A stretch of DNA of 47,387 nucleotides from Candidatus Kerfeldbacteria bacterium RIFCSPHIGHO2_12_FULL_48_17 (GTDB lineage Bacteria > Patescibacteriota > Patescibacteriia > HO2-48-17), in assembly GCA_001818775.1 (NCBI GenBank), contig MHKD01000011.1, positions 1-47,387 of the forward strand, read 5' to 3'. Below the pieces are notes generated by a model, which had not been told where the DNA came from, did not search any database, and saw only the letters and a program-made list of their open reading frames with translations. Shown here one piece after another: positions 16,223 to 24,508 of this stretch. Position 1 is the stretch's first letter; every line of letters begins with the position of its first letter. The translations under genes were made by a program, and so were the position numbers.

Positions 16223-16343
16223 CGATATCAAAGAGCCACCGCACCCCCTGCTTCGACCGGACGATCGTTTCGCTTGGGCCAAGGTGGCTCTTATGTTTCG
16301 TTATAAAAAAAGTAAATCCCTTCTTAAAAAAATTATAGAAAAA
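16223..16343 (+). repeat. 121-bp direct repeat, copy 2 (detached 3' end of the 116-residue gene)
   Basis: Second copy of 13365-13485. It is still open, reading DIKEPPHPLLRP onward to IIEKNSR with a stop at 16353-16355. It is joined upstream to unrelated sequence, so it encodes only the C-terminal 40 residues. A chimeric 60-codon frame from 16173 is possible, but it has no visible ribosome site. It marks the right edge of the cassette. Confidence 0.9.
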
Positions 16344-16351
16344 AACAGTCG

Positions 16352-16498
16352 TTAATATTTTCGAGATAGGCTCATGGTTCGGATGTATTTTATCATGTCA
16401 TTTACATCTATTTTTGAAGTATTGGGATTGCCACTCATAAATCGTAGTGGGTATAGAATGGCATCTTCCTTATTGGATTCGGTAAGTGTGTTGTCCAT
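16352..16498 (-). CDS. Small hypothetical ORF downstream of metG (48 aa)
   Basis: ATG at 16498, 12 bases after the metG stop and co-directional with it, running MDNTLTESNKED and on to a basic end, SLSRKY. Composition is protein-like (ILYPLRFMSG, then IDVNDMIKYIR), and the frame ends at the outer edge of the right 121-bp repeat. It could be a genuine small protein cotranscribed with metG, or the surviving start of a longer gene cut when the repeat-bounded cassette inserted. No family is recognised and there is no SD site. Confidence 0.4.
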   Translation of the reverse strand: MDNTLTESNKEDAILYPLRFMSGNPNTSKIDVNDMIKYIRTMSLSRKY

Positions 16499-16510
16499 GC
16501 TATCAAAATA

Positions 16511-18238
16511 TCATTCTTTCACTAAATCGTTGAGATTATATGGTTTTGTCAATTCTTTCTTGATTTCTTCAAGTTTCTCAATTTCAATCTTCTCATATAA
16601 TGGTTTTGGCTTATGAATTCTGTGACCCTTGGAAATATCCATCTTGGAAGCTTTTTCCCAAATTTCAGGCGTGTCCAGTGAGCCGCTAAAGTTCAATTGA
16701 TTATTCCAAAGTTCCTGCATTCCGGTTGGCATAATTGGCGACAAAACAATTGCCAAAGATTTTGCTAAGTTAAGGGTGATGTATAAAACCTTTTTTGCAG
16801 ATTCCAAATCTCCTTTTTTTACCAGCGACCAGGGTTCTTTCCTGTCCAAATAGACATTCCCTTCTCTGGCGTAATCAAGCATTTTTTGATATGCCGCTCG
16901 AAATTCCGTTTTGAACAACAATTTACCAATCTCTTCTGGGGTTGTTTTAATGGACGAAATCAGGTTTCTGTCCAACTCATCGTTATTGGTCAACTGTTCT
17001 GCGTCAATACCGAGGGAGCCATTAAAATTATTCCAGATTACATTCAGTGTTCGATTGAAAAAATTTCCGATTTTACCGATTACCTCACTGTTTGTGTGCA
17101 GCCGATACTCGTTCCATTGGAACAGTGAATCTTTGGTTTCCGGAATAACTGAAGTCAGGTACGCCCTGAGTGTGTCGATATTAATGTCAGAATTTAATAT
17201 ATTGTAGCAAAACACGCCAACTCCCTTGCTTTTGGAAAATTTTTTTCCTTCATAGTTGAGATAATGGAATCCGACTATCTTATAGGGCATGGAGTATCCG
17301 CCGTGAGCTATCAGCATGCCCGGCCAAAAAATTGTGTGAAACGGTATATTATCTTTTCCTAAAAAATGAAATATCTTGCTTTTAGTATTTTTCCAATATC
17401 GCTCATAATACTGATTACCCAATTCTTTAGTGAAGGTGATATATCCGATCGGTGCGTCAAACCATACATAAAAAACTTTATTTTTAAACTCCGGAACAGG
17501 AACACTCACCCCCCAAGTCAAATCTCTGGTTATTGATCTGGGTTTGAGTCCGTCGTCAATCCATTTTTTTGCGATACTGTATACGTGATTGTTCCAGATT
17601 CCTTTTTTACTCTCCACCCATGCGTCAATTTTTTTCGATAATTTCTCCAAATCGAGAAACAAATGAGGTGAGAGTTTGTATGTTGGAATTTCACCACATA
17701 TCCTGCATCGTGCATCAATTAACTCACCCGGATTGATGACAGTGCTGCATGTTTCACACTGGTCGGCGTATGCCGATGTGTAGCCGCATGTTGGACACGT
17801 ACCAATCACAAATCGATCCGGCAGAAACAGTGAATCGCGTTGGCAAAAGTACATCTTCAATTCTTCTCTGTGCAGATAAACTCCTTTGGCATCAATCACC
17901 TTAAAAAAATCCTTTGTCACTTCATGGTGAATCGATTTCGATGTTCTGGAATAATTGGTATAGCTGATATTCAGCTTCTTATATACATTTTTGTGAATTG
18001 CGTGTAAACGATCCGTTAATTGTTTCACAGGAATTCCCAATTCCTGAGCCGCGATCACCGACGGCGTGCCGTGTTCATCTGATCCCCCGATAAATGTAAC
18101 GTCGTGTCCCTTTGCTCTGCAGAAACGATAAAAGATATCGGCTGGAAGATGAGAGCCGACAATATGGCCCAGATGGGGCACGTTATTGATGTAGGGCAAT
18201 GCGGCGGTGATAAGTATGGTTTCTTTTTCCGTAGGCAT
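16511..18238 (-). CDS. metG: Methionyl-tRNA synthetase
   Basis: Charges tRNA-Met. The start was placed at the ATG giving MPTEKETILITAALPY, because the frame further upstream is unconserved and overlaps prmC; the protein is then 575 residues. Visible are the class I HIGH-type motif PHLGHIVG, the substrate segment GSDEHGTPS, two CxxC pairs of the zinc knuckle (CPTC/CETC and CRIC), and the KMSKS-type motif KFSKS. An anticodon-binding helical domain follows, without the C-terminal tRNA-binding (Trbp111-like) extension. It begins 10 bases after prmC, in the prfA-capA-prmC-metG run. Identification is secure. Confidence 0.95.
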   Translation of the reverse strand: MPTEKETILITAALPYINNVPHLGHIVGSHLPADIFYRFCRAKGHDVTFIGGSDEHGTPSVIAAQELGIPVKQLTDRLHAIHKNVYKKLNISYTNYSRTSKSIHHEVTKDFFKVIDAKGVYLHREELKMYFCQRDSLFLPDRFVIGTCPTCGYTSAYADQCETCSTVINPGELIDARCRICGEIPTYKLSPHLFLDLEKLSKKIDAWVESKKGIWNNHVYSIAKKWIDDGLKPRSITRDLTWGVSVPVPEFKNKVFYVWFDAPIGYITFTKELGNQYYERYWKNTKSKIFHFLGKDNIPFHTIFWPGMLIAHGGYSMPYKIVGFHYLNYEGKKFSKSKGVGVFCYNILNSDINIDTLRAYLTSVIPETKDSLFQWNEYRLHTNSEVIGKIGNFFNRTLNVIWNNFNGSLGIDAEQLTNNDELDRNLISSIKTTPEEIGKLLFKTEFRAAYQKMLDYAREGNVYLDRKEPWSLVKKGDLESAKKVLYITLNLAKSLAIVLSPIMPTGMQELWNNQLNFSGSLDTPEIWEKASKMDISKGHRIHKPKPLYEKIEIEKLEEIKKELTKPYNLNDLVKE

Positions 18239-18248
18239 ATGTTTAATT

Positions 18249-19115
18249 TTATTTTTTGAGCTTGATTTCGGCCACGCGTTCAATACCGGCCAGGTCTTTG
18301 TGAAAAGTAGCATTTGCTTTAACACTCCGGGCAAGTCGTTGCATAAGCGGTGCCTGGCGGTGCCCAATTTCCAGAAAAATCCGCCCACCGGGTGTGAGAT
18401 GGTCGCGGGCTTGGTCGAGAAATTTTTTAAAAAATTGCCGCGGTGTCATATTGTTCGGTGCCAAAGCCAGGCGCGGTTCAAAGTGCAAACCTCGTTTGCC
18501 CGCTTCTTGTCGAGTTAAATAGGGTGGATTGGACACAATCACGTCGTAGCGGCCCAAGCGCGCTGATGCCAACAGATCCGAATGCACAAATTTTACCTGC
18601 GCACCCAAACGACGCGCATTTTTTCGTGCCACCTGCAAAGCTGCCCCGGAAATATCCGTGGCCATAACTTCTGCCGTGGGAAAATGTTTCTTGATACTTA
18701 CCGCCACGCACCCCGAGCCGGTACCAATATCCAAAACGCGCAATGTGCCGCCGCCGAGCCCGCACAACCGCAAAAAATCCAAAACCCGCTCCACGAGAAT
18801 TTCCGTATCGGGCCGGGGTATCAACACTGCTCGACTCACGCTAAAATCCAGACCAAAAAATTTCCGCACGCGCGTAATATAGGCTACGGGTTCACCGCCG
18901 CCACGGCGCCGCAGCAAAGACCGAAAACGTCGTAACTCACCAGCCATCAAAACACGGTCACTATGCGCAAACATATATTCACGTGACCGACCCAATACCA
19001 ACCCAAGTAATACTTCCGCATCTAAATCCGGCGTCGCTCCAACAGTCGCTCCACTACCTGCTCCCGCAGTTTTCAAATCTTTCCGCGCCCAAACCAGCGC
19101 CTGTTGAATATTCAT
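18249..19115 (-). CDS. prmC: Release factor glutamine methyltransferase PrmC/HemK
   Basis: N5-methylates the Gln of the GGQ motif in release factors. 288 residues: an N-terminal helical domain that binds the factor (to about 85), the SAM-binding LDIGTGSGCVAVSI, and the diagnostic NPPY in VSNPPYLTRQE. It is encoded in the same run as prfA, its substrate, and separated from it only by the CapA-like gene. The region is GC-rich compared with the neighbouring metG. Identification is firm. Confidence 0.94.
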   Translation of the reverse strand: MNIQQALVWARKDLKTAGAGSGATVGATPDLDAEVLLGLVLGRSREYMFAHSDRVLMAGELRRFRSLLRRRGGGEPVAYITRVRKFFGLDFSVSRAVLIPRPDTEILVERVLDFLRLCGLGGGTLRVLDIGTGSGCVAVSIKKHFPTAEVMATDISGAALQVARKNARRLGAQVKFVHSDLLASARLGRYDVIVSNPPYLTRQEAGKRGLHFEPRLALAPNNMTPRQFFKKFLDQARDHLTPGGRIFLEIGHRQAPLMQRLARSVKANATFHKDLAGIERVAEIKLKK

Positions 19116-19118
19116 ATG

Positions 19119-20270
19119 CTAACGCAAAAAACTCAATGAGCCCTGTGCAATATCCTGAGCAATGGCATCATCGCCACGCTGCGCCAGCTCGGTCAGCCAC
19201 GTCGCGCTGTCAGCAGCATTCATAAACTGTGGTTGGCTCAAATCACTCTGCGCTGGGCGAAGAGAGTAATCCACCCGCTCCGGAAAAATTTCCATTTCCA
19301 CCACCAAACCTTGCTGCACATCTTCAGAAAAATACTGATCAAAAATAAAGTTTCCCAGCGAGTAAAAAATCGGCCGCCCGGCATAGACCTCAACTTCCTG
19401 AACCACGTGGGGATGATGGCCAATCACCGCATCGGCACCGGCATCAATAAACCCATGCGCCGCTGCTTGCTGAAAGCCCGCCGACTGCAACTGGTATTCA
19501 TTGCCCCAGTGCACGCTCACCAACACCACATCATCAACACCATTACGCGCCGCACGCACCGTCGCAAAAGCCACCTCTTCATTAAAAGCACGGCTCGTCA
19601 TATTGAACGCGACCCAAACAATACGCTGATCGCGCACCACCATTTCCCGAACATATTCCGGCCCCGCCTGTACCGGATTCCCAACGGCCAGTAGACCAGC
19701 TTTTTCCAACGCCACCTGGGTTTCCGTAAATCCAGCTGCGCCCCTATCATAGGTATGGTTATTGGCCAGTGAAACGATGTCAAAACCAGCGGCAGGCAGC
19801 GCTCCCGGCGTCGTTTGCGGAAAAGAAAACGACAGCGAATTATCCGGAGTTTGCGCGTGCTGAAGGGGGATAGGGCCTTCCAGATTGCCAAAAGCAATAT
19901 CAGCGCCCCGGATATCAGCAGACGTCAGGGTAAAAGGATAATCCAAACCGCGCTGCTTCATTAGTGTTTCGACGTAGCGACCGAGCATGATATCACCGAC
20001 GGCAATAACGCGCACCGGATTTTTATCAGGTGATTGCTCAGGAATCTCACCGGTGCTATTAATATTTTTTTGCGTCGCTGATGGTTGAGGTTTTGGTTTT
20101 GCCGGCTCAGTCGCAATAACAGCCGAATTCACATTTGTGGACGGCGTATTTGTGAGCGGAGCTTGATCAGCGCCGGGAAACAAAGAATGGAAATACCAAA
20201 AACTGGCACCAAAAACAGCAGTCACCAACAACGCCCCAATAAAAATCGAAATAACTATAGATTGCCGCAT
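19119..20270 (-). CDS. CapA-family (PgsA-like) metallophosphatase, membrane-anchored
   Basis: Starts at an ATG giving MRQSIVISIFIGALL (a TTG four codons earlier is possible). One N-terminal membrane helix is followed by a Thr/Pro/Asn-rich linker and a calcineurin-like CapA domain. Visible motifs are AVGDIMLGR, FGNLEGP, SLANNHTYDRG, VHWGNEY, GHHPHVVQ and SLGNFIFDQ, which give the two-metal site and family signature. Family members act outside the membrane in poly-gamma-glutamate or surface polymer synthesis, though many have unknown roles. It is packed between prfA and prmC, with the prmC start 3 bases away. Family is certain; substrate is not. Confidence 0.9.
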   Translation of the reverse strand: MRQSIVISIFIGALLVTAVFGASFWYFHSLFPGADQAPLTNTPSTNVNSAVIATEPAKPKPQPSATQKNINSTGEIPEQSPDKNPVRVIAVGDIMLGRYVETLMKQRGLDYPFTLTSADIRGADIAFGNLEGPIPLQHAQTPDNSLSFSFPQTTPGALPAAGFDIVSLANNHTYDRGAAGFTETQVALEKAGLLAVGNPVQAGPEYVREMVVRDQRIVWVAFNMTSRAFNEEVAFATVRAARNGVDDVVLVSVHWGNEYQLQSAGFQQAAAHGFIDAGADAVIGHHPHVVQEVEVYAGRPIFYSLGNFIFDQYFSEDVQQGLVVEMEIFPERVDYSLRPAQSDLSQPQFMNAADSATWLTELAQRGDDAIAQDIAQGSLSFLR

Positions 20271-20284
20271 ACGTATGCGCAAAA

Positions 20285-21352
20285 TTATTTTTCAGCAGCT
20301 GCTAAAATACGATCAATTTCCACCTTTTTCAAAACACCAATAACCTGGCCCAAGTCGCCATTCAGAATTGGCGCGATGGTGTTCCAGCTCGAGCGGATTC
20401 GATGGTCGGTAATACGGTCCTGGGGAAAATTATAGGTACGGATTTTTTCCGAGCGATCGCCGGTGCCAATCTGTGAACGACGGGCATCGCCGCGTTTTTT
20501 GGCCTCAGCTTCACGGCGTGCAGCCAACAAACGCGTGCGCAAAACGCGCAGCGCCTTTTCCCGGTTTTTGATCTGGGATTTTTCATCCTGACAGGAAACA
20601 ACAAGGCCGCTGGGTATGTGCGTTATGCGCACGGCTGAATCGGTGGTGTTCACGCTTTGGCCACCATGACCACCGGAACGAAACACATCAATGCGCAGAT
20701 CTTCCGCCTTAATTGCTACGTCAACTTCTTCAGCCTGAGGCAGGACAGCCACCGTCGCTGTTGATGTGTGAACGCGACCGGCTTTTTCAGTTTCCGGAAC
20801 GCGCTGCACGCGGTGTACGCCGCTCTCATACTTCATGTCGCGGTAAACGTTCTGCCCGATAATTTCAAACACCACTTCCTTGAAACCACCGACATCGGTT
20901 TTGTTGCTGTGCGCTATCTGTGCCCGCCAGCCCTTTGATTCGGCATAACGGGCATACATGCGGTACAGCTCAGCCGCAAACAGGCTCGATTCATCACCGC
21001 CGGCCCCCGCCCGAATTTCCACCATAATATTTTTATCATCGAGTGGATCTCTGGGAATAACGGCAACTTTGAGCTGCTCTTCAATGGCAGCGAGGTTGGT
21101 TTTGGCGGCAGCGAGCGTTTCCTGGGCCAGCTTGGCGACTTCAGCGTCGGCATCACTTATCATGCTCTGCGCTTCTTCAATTTCCTGACCAGCGGCTTGG
21201 TACTTCTTCACCAGTTCGTAGGTCGGTTTCAGATCATTGTATTCTTTGGACAAGCGCTGCATATTTCGGGTATCAGACAAGACTTCAGGTTGCTGAAGCT
21301 GAAGTTCAATAGCAGTAAATTTTTTTAGAATATCCTGGTAAGGTTTTTTCAT
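20285..21352 (-). CDS. prfA: Peptide chain release factor 1
   Basis: Terminates translation at UAA and UAG. The start was set at the ATG giving [12 protein letters not shown] (355 residues), matching the family N-terminus. Visible are the GGQ motif in [10 protein letters not shown] and, at the stop-codon-reading tip, PET in [14 protein letters not shown], the RF1-type tripeptide class rather than the SPF of RF2. It is followed 14 bases later by the CapA-like gene, with prmC one gene further. A hairpin terminator separates it from rpmE upstream. Confidence 0.95.
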   Translation of the reverse strand: MKKPYQDILKKFTAIELQLQQPEVLSDTRNMQRLSKEYNDLKPTYELVKKYQAAGQEIEEAQSMISDADAEVAKLAQETLAAAKTNLAAIEEQLKVAVIPRDPLDDKNIMVEIRAGAGGDESSLFAAELYRMYARYAESKGWRAQIAHSNKTDVGGFKEVVFEIIGQNVYRDMKYESGVHRVQRVPETEKAGRVHTSTATVAVLPQAEEVDVAIKAEDLRIDVFRSGGHGGQSVNTTDSAVRITHIPSGLVVSCQDEKSQIKNREKALRVLRTRLLAARREAEAKKRGDARRSQIGTGDRSEKIRTYNFPQDRITDHRIRSSWNTIAPILNGDLGQVIGVLKKVEIDRILAAAEK

Positions 21353-21397
21353 AGAAATCAGTCCAAAATATAAATCAGGCGCTAAACGCATAAAACA

Positions 21398-21428
21398 AAA
21401 TCCCGATACATGTATTGTATCAGGATTT
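21398..21428 (-). terminator. Terminator after rpmE
   Basis: AAATCC (21398-21403) with GATAC pairs with GTATC and GGATTT (21423-21428), with one internal mismatch. On the minus strand the stem is followed by TTGTTTT. It lies 18 bases past the rpmE stop and 45 bases ahead of prfA, so it may attenuate read-through into prfA. Confidence 0.7.
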
Positions 21429-21445
21429 GGAGTGGAATTCCAAAG

Positions 21446-21763
21446 CTACGCCGACAGGCTGGTGCTTTTCAGAACCTTTTCTGCGAGTGGCGTGTCATCC
21501 TCAACTTTTTTCTTAGCAGGCTTTTTCGCCTTTTTCAGAGCTGACTTGGTGGCTTGCATTTCCTTAACACGTGCCTGTTTGGCCTGGTACTTTTCAACGC
21601 GGCGGGCGGTATCAATAAGCTTCTGTTTGCCGGTATAAAAAGGGTGGCACTTTGAACAAATTTCAACCTGGATAGCCTCAATAGTTGAGCCAACCATAAA
21701 CGTATTTCCGCACGCGCAGGTAACCTGAGTTTGCTGGTAGCCGGGGTGAATATCCTTTTTCAT
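21446..21763 (-). CDS. rpmE: 50S ribosomal protein L31, zinc-binding form with long tail
   Basis: Begins [19 protein letters not shown], with a CxC pair and a later CSKC (zinc-coordinating C+ type) followed by HPFYTGKQK, the L31 signature. The protein is 105 residues against about 70 in most bacteria. The extra C-terminus is Lys/Ala-rich and low in complexity ([10 protein letters not shown]), like tails on other CPR ribosomal proteins. It has a promoter divergent from that of rpsB and is closed by a hairpin terminator. Confidence 0.94.
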   Translation of the reverse strand: MKKDIHPGYQQTQVTCACGNTFMVGSTIEAIQVEICSKCHPFYTGKQKLIDTARRVEKYQAKQARVKEMQATKSALKKAKKPAKKKVEDDTPLAEKVLKSTSLSA

Positions 21764-21795
21764 ACAAACCTAAAATAGAGAAATCAAGTGAATTT

Positions 21796-21823
21796 ATAGT
21801 ACCATATTCCGCACAAAAGTCAA
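21796..21823 (-). promoter_or_regulatory. rpmE promoter
   Basis: On the minus strand TTGACT (21818-21823), a 16-base spacer, and TACTAT (21796-21801) with TG at the extended -10 position. It is divergent from the rpsB promoter about 15 bases away. Confidence 0.55.
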
Positions 21824-21837
21824 TTCTGCCCCAAAGC

Positions 21838-21865
21838 TTGCAAAAATATAAAAATATGTTAGAAT
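21838..21865 (+). promoter_or_regulatory. rpsB-tsf promoter
   Basis: TTGCAA (21838-21843), a 16-base spacer, and TAGAAT (21860-21865) with TG at the extended -10 position. The predicted leader is about 135 bases, long enough to hold a regulatory structure, although no clear one was found by eye. Confidence 0.6.
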
Positions 21866-22007
21866 AAAGTCCATCTTATTATATATTCTCTCAGTAGAGG
21901 TCTTGAACCCTTTGCCTGTGTATTTCTTTGCTAAAGTAAGGAAAAAATGCAGGAAATAATGCCCTACTCAGTCCTGCTCAAGGACAGAGAAATTAAAGAA
22001 AGGAACA

Positions 22008-22751
22008 ATGAAAAAAGTTACTCTCATGGATCTCCTGAAAAATGGAGTCCACTTTGGCCACCAGGCCGCGAAATGGCACCCACGCATGAAGCCATATATC
22101 TTCACGACGCGCAGCGGTGTCCATATTATTAATCTGGAGAAAACACTTGAGCATCTGGAAAGCGTGTCACAATTACTCAAAGAAATGACAGCCGCAGGCA
22201 AAACGATTTTATTCGTTGGCACCAAGCGTCAGGCCAAAGACATTGTCAAAAAATACGCCGAAGATTGCGGTATGCCCTATATCACTGAACGGTGGCTCGG
22301 TGGTTTGTTCACCAACTTCACCACGGTTTCCCGACTGATGCGCAAACTCACCAAATTGAAAGCCCAGAAAGAATCGGGCCAACTGGACAAATACACCAAG
22401 AAAGAACAGGTTGAATTCGCCAAAGAAATCGCCAAGCTGGAAAAATTCGTTGGTGGTATTGAAAACATGAACACACTCCCTGATGTCGTATTCGTTGTCG
22501 GGGTTCGGGAAGAAAAAACCGCCATTCGTGAGGCTTCAAAAAAACATATTCCAATTTTGGCGATTGTTGACACCAACGTCAATCCCGATGACATGAAATG
22601 GATTATTCCGGGGAACGATGATGCGACCAAGTCGCTGGAACTCATAGTAGGCACGCTCGCCGAAGCGATTAAAGAGGGTCGCGCCAATAGGAAAGTAAAA
22701 GTGGAGACCAAACCCGAAACCATCGCCAAAGCAGTCCAGGCCAACGCCTAA
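22008..22751 (+). CDS. rpsB: 30S ribosomal protein S2
   Basis: 247 residues beginning MKKVTLMDLLKNGVHFGHQ, with the family segments GVHIINLEKT, LFVGTKRQAKD, ERWLGGLFTNFTT, LPDVVFVV and VDTNVNPD. AAAGAAAGG stands before the ATG as a usable ribosome site. tsf follows 50 bases later, the usual bacterial rpsB-tsf pair. Confidence 0.97.
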   Translation: MKKVTLMDLLKNGVHFGHQAAKWHPRMKPYIFTTRSGVHIINLEKTLEHLESVSQLLKEMTAAGKTILFVGTKRQAKDIVKKYAEDCGMPYITERWLGGLFTNFTTVSRLMRKLTKLKAQKESGQLDKYTKKEQVEFAKEIAKLEKFVGGIENMNTLPDVVFVVGVREEKTAIREASKKHIPILAIVDTNVNPDDMKWIIPGNDDATKSLELIVGTLAEAIKEGRANRKVKVETKPETIAKAVQANA

Positions 22752-22801
22752 AAGGCCACCGCCTAAACACGAAGTAACAAGTCAGTCTAACGAAAAACTC
22801 T

Positions 22802-23419
22802 ATGTCGGAAATTACCGCCGCCCTCGTACAAAAACTCAGAAACATGACCGGTGCCGGGATTATGGATGCGAAAAAAATCCTGACCAAGACCAAGGGCGAT
22901 ATTGCCAAAGCCGTCGAAGAACTGCGCAAGAGTGGACAGGCAAAGGCGCTCAAAAAGCAGGACCGCGCCGTAAGTGAAGGTCTGATTGATGCCTATATTC
23001 ATGGTACCGGGAAAGTCGGAGCCATGGTACAGGTGAAATGCGAAACCGACTTCGTCGCCAGAAACGAAGAATTTAAGGCACTGGCTCATGACATCGCGCT
23101 GCAGGTGACGGCTATGAACCCACAGTATGTATCGCCAAAAGATATTCCGCAGGAGGTTATTGATAAGGAAAAGGAAATTTATCGGGCGCAGCTGAAGGCC
23201 CAGAAAAAACCGGAAAAAGCGATTGAAAAAATCGTCGAAGGAAAATTGCAAAAATATTTTTCCGAAGTCTGTTTACTCAAGCAAAAGTTTTTCAAAAATG
23301 ATACGGTGACGATCGAAGACCTCATTACTGAGAAAATTGCAAAATTGGGAGAAAACATTCAGCTCGCCGGTTTTACCCGCGTGGAGTTGGATGGGAGCCG
23401 GACATGCAATAGCAAATAA
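22802..23419 (+). CDS. tsf: Translation elongation factor Ts
   Basis: GDP-exchange factor for EF-Tu. 205 residues, close to the short (thermophile-type) form rather than the 283 of E. coli. The UBA-like N-terminus (MSEITAALVQKLRNMTGAGIMD, split by family position) is followed by the EF-Tu-contacting TDFVAR. A core with one dimer domain ends AGFTRVELD. It lies in an operon with rpsB upstream and a TPR gene 10 bases downstream. Confidence 0.96.
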   Translation: MSEITAALVQKLRNMTGAGIMDAKKILTKTKGDIAKAVEELRKSGQAKALKKQDRAVSEGLIDAYIHGTGKVGAMVQVKCETDFVARNEEFKALAHDIALQVTAMNPQYVSPKDIPQEVIDKEKEIYRAQLKAQKKPEKAIEKIVEGKLQKYFSEVCLLKQKFFKNDTVTIEDLITEKIAKLGENIQLAGFTRVELDGSRTCNSK

Positions 23420-23429
23420 CCACATATAT

Positions 23430-24221
23430 ATGCTTATTGACTGGATCATTTTGGGGGTGGCGGCAGCTGCGTTTCTCGCGCTCGTGGTTATTTTCATCAG
23501 AAAATTTCCGCATGCGGCTTCACTTGATCTGAAGTCCATCCCGAAGCATGTGCAAAAAGAGATGAAAACGGCCCTCATCGAAGAAAGGCTTGAGCGGAAG
23601 ATCGCTAACGGATTTAAAAGTATTTTTGCCAAAACTGAAGCCGGCCGCAGGCAATTCGGCGCAATTATGCGCAGCTGGCAGGCCAAGATAAAGAAACTGG
23701 AAGAAAAGTATAAAGAGAGTAACACGCCGAAAACCGCGCAGGCAAAAGAGGAAAGTCGCAAAAAAGTTTCGACACTTTTGGAAGAAGCCACGAAATTTTT
23801 CCAGGCCGAAAATTACGCCGAAGCTGAGAGAAAATACATTGAAGCCGTGAGCCTGGATCATAAAAATGTCGGTGCGTATGATGGACTGAGTCAAGTGTAT
23901 ATCGCGCAAAAAAATTGGAAAAATGCTGAGGAAACACTCGCGTTCGTGATTAAGATGAATCCTGATGATGACCACGCGTATTTGATTCTGGCGAATGTTT
24001 TACAGGAGCTTGATAAAATGCGTGATGCGCTCGACATGGTCAAGAAAGCGGTGCATCTAAATCCGAAAAATCCGAAAAATATTGCCGCGTTGATTGAAAT
24101 AAGCCTGACGTTCGGGGAAAAATTTACCGCCAGGAATGCTGTGCAAAGAATGAAGCAGGTGAATCCGGAAAATCAGAGGATCAAGGAATGGGAAGAAAAA
24201 ATCGCGCAGATGGGGAAGTAG
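23430..24221 (+). CDS. Membrane-anchored TPR protein
   Basis: The start was chosen at the ATG 10 bases after tsf, giving MLIDWIILGVAAAAFLALVV, a single N-terminal membrane anchor. A basic region with coiled-coil character (about 60-130) leads into at least three TPR-like units (about 135-255: AENYAEAERKYIEAVSLD, then NWKNAEETLAFVIKMNPDD, then KMRDALDMVKKAVHLNP). TPR proteins scaffold complexes, and the cytoplasmic repeats suggest a membrane-tethered adaptor. Cotranscription with rpsB-tsf is likely; the partner is unknown. Confidence 0.85.
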   Translation: MLIDWIILGVAAAAFLALVVIFIRKFPHAASLDLKSIPKHVQKEMKTALIEERLERKIANGFKSIFAKTEAGRRQFGAIMRSWQAKIKKLEEKYKESNTPKTAQAKEESRKKVSTLLEEATKFFQAENYAEAERKYIEAVSLDHKNVGAYDGLSQVYIAQKNWKNAEETLAFVIKMNPDDDHAYLILANVLQELDKMRDALDMVKKAVHLNPKNPKNIAALIEISLTFGEKFTARNAVQRMKQVNPENQRIKEWEEKIAQMGK

Positions 24222-24238
24222 TGTTGGAAAGTAGTTTA

Positions 24239-24356
24239 GAGATTTCGTGGTTTGTGCAGTTCGAGGCCAGTGCGAGGAGCGGAGAGAGCTGTACTGAAAG
24301 GTACAGCGATGAGCACCGGAGCGCTCAACGAAGAAATACGCAAACCACGAAATCTC
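24239..24356. repeat. 118-bp palindromic element with 16-bp perfect terminal inverted repeats
   Basis: GAGATTTCGTGGTTTG at 24239-24254 is exactly inverted at 24341-24356. Inside are a perfect 7-bp hairpin GCTGTAC/GTACAGC (24288-24307) and GAGCG/CGCTC arms. It ends two bases before tRNA-Thr. It has no coding capacity and no clear target-site duplication. It could be a MITE/REP-like element or a structured RNA. Confidence 0.8.
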
Positions 24357-24358
24357 CT

Positions 24359-24431
24359 GCCGTTGTAGCTCAGTTGGTAGAGCAGCTCCATGGTAAGGAG
24401 CAGGTCGGCGGTTCAAATCCGCCCAACGGCT
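24359..24431 (+). tRNA. tRNA-Thr (GGT)
   Basis: Acceptor GCCGTTG pairs with CAACGGC. The D arm is GCTC/GAGC, the anticodon stem is GCTCC/GGAGC with loop ATGGTAA (anticodon GGT), and the T arm is GGCGG TTCAAAT CCGCC. CCA is not encoded. Confidence 0.96.
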
Positions 24432-24473
24432 CAGAGTTGTATGAGATTGAACTTTAAAAGACAAAGCAGTATG

Positions 24474-24502
24474 TTTACATGTACCTAGGGGTTTGGTATA
24501 AT
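24474..24502 (+). promoter_or_regulatory. Promoter giving a leaderless transcript for the HTH/endonuclease-like ORF
   Basis: TTTACA (24474-24479), a 17-base spacer, and a perfect TATAAT (24497-24502) six bases before ATG 24509. Transcription should begin at or next to the A of the ATG, which decides the start codon of the gene. Confidence 0.75.
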
Positions 24503-24508
24503 TTTCTC

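Noticed and set aside
16173-16355. A 60-codon frame through the second direct repeat, as a separate gene
   Set aside because: It has no SD and a chimeric N-terminus. Better treated as the detached tail of the 116-residue gene.
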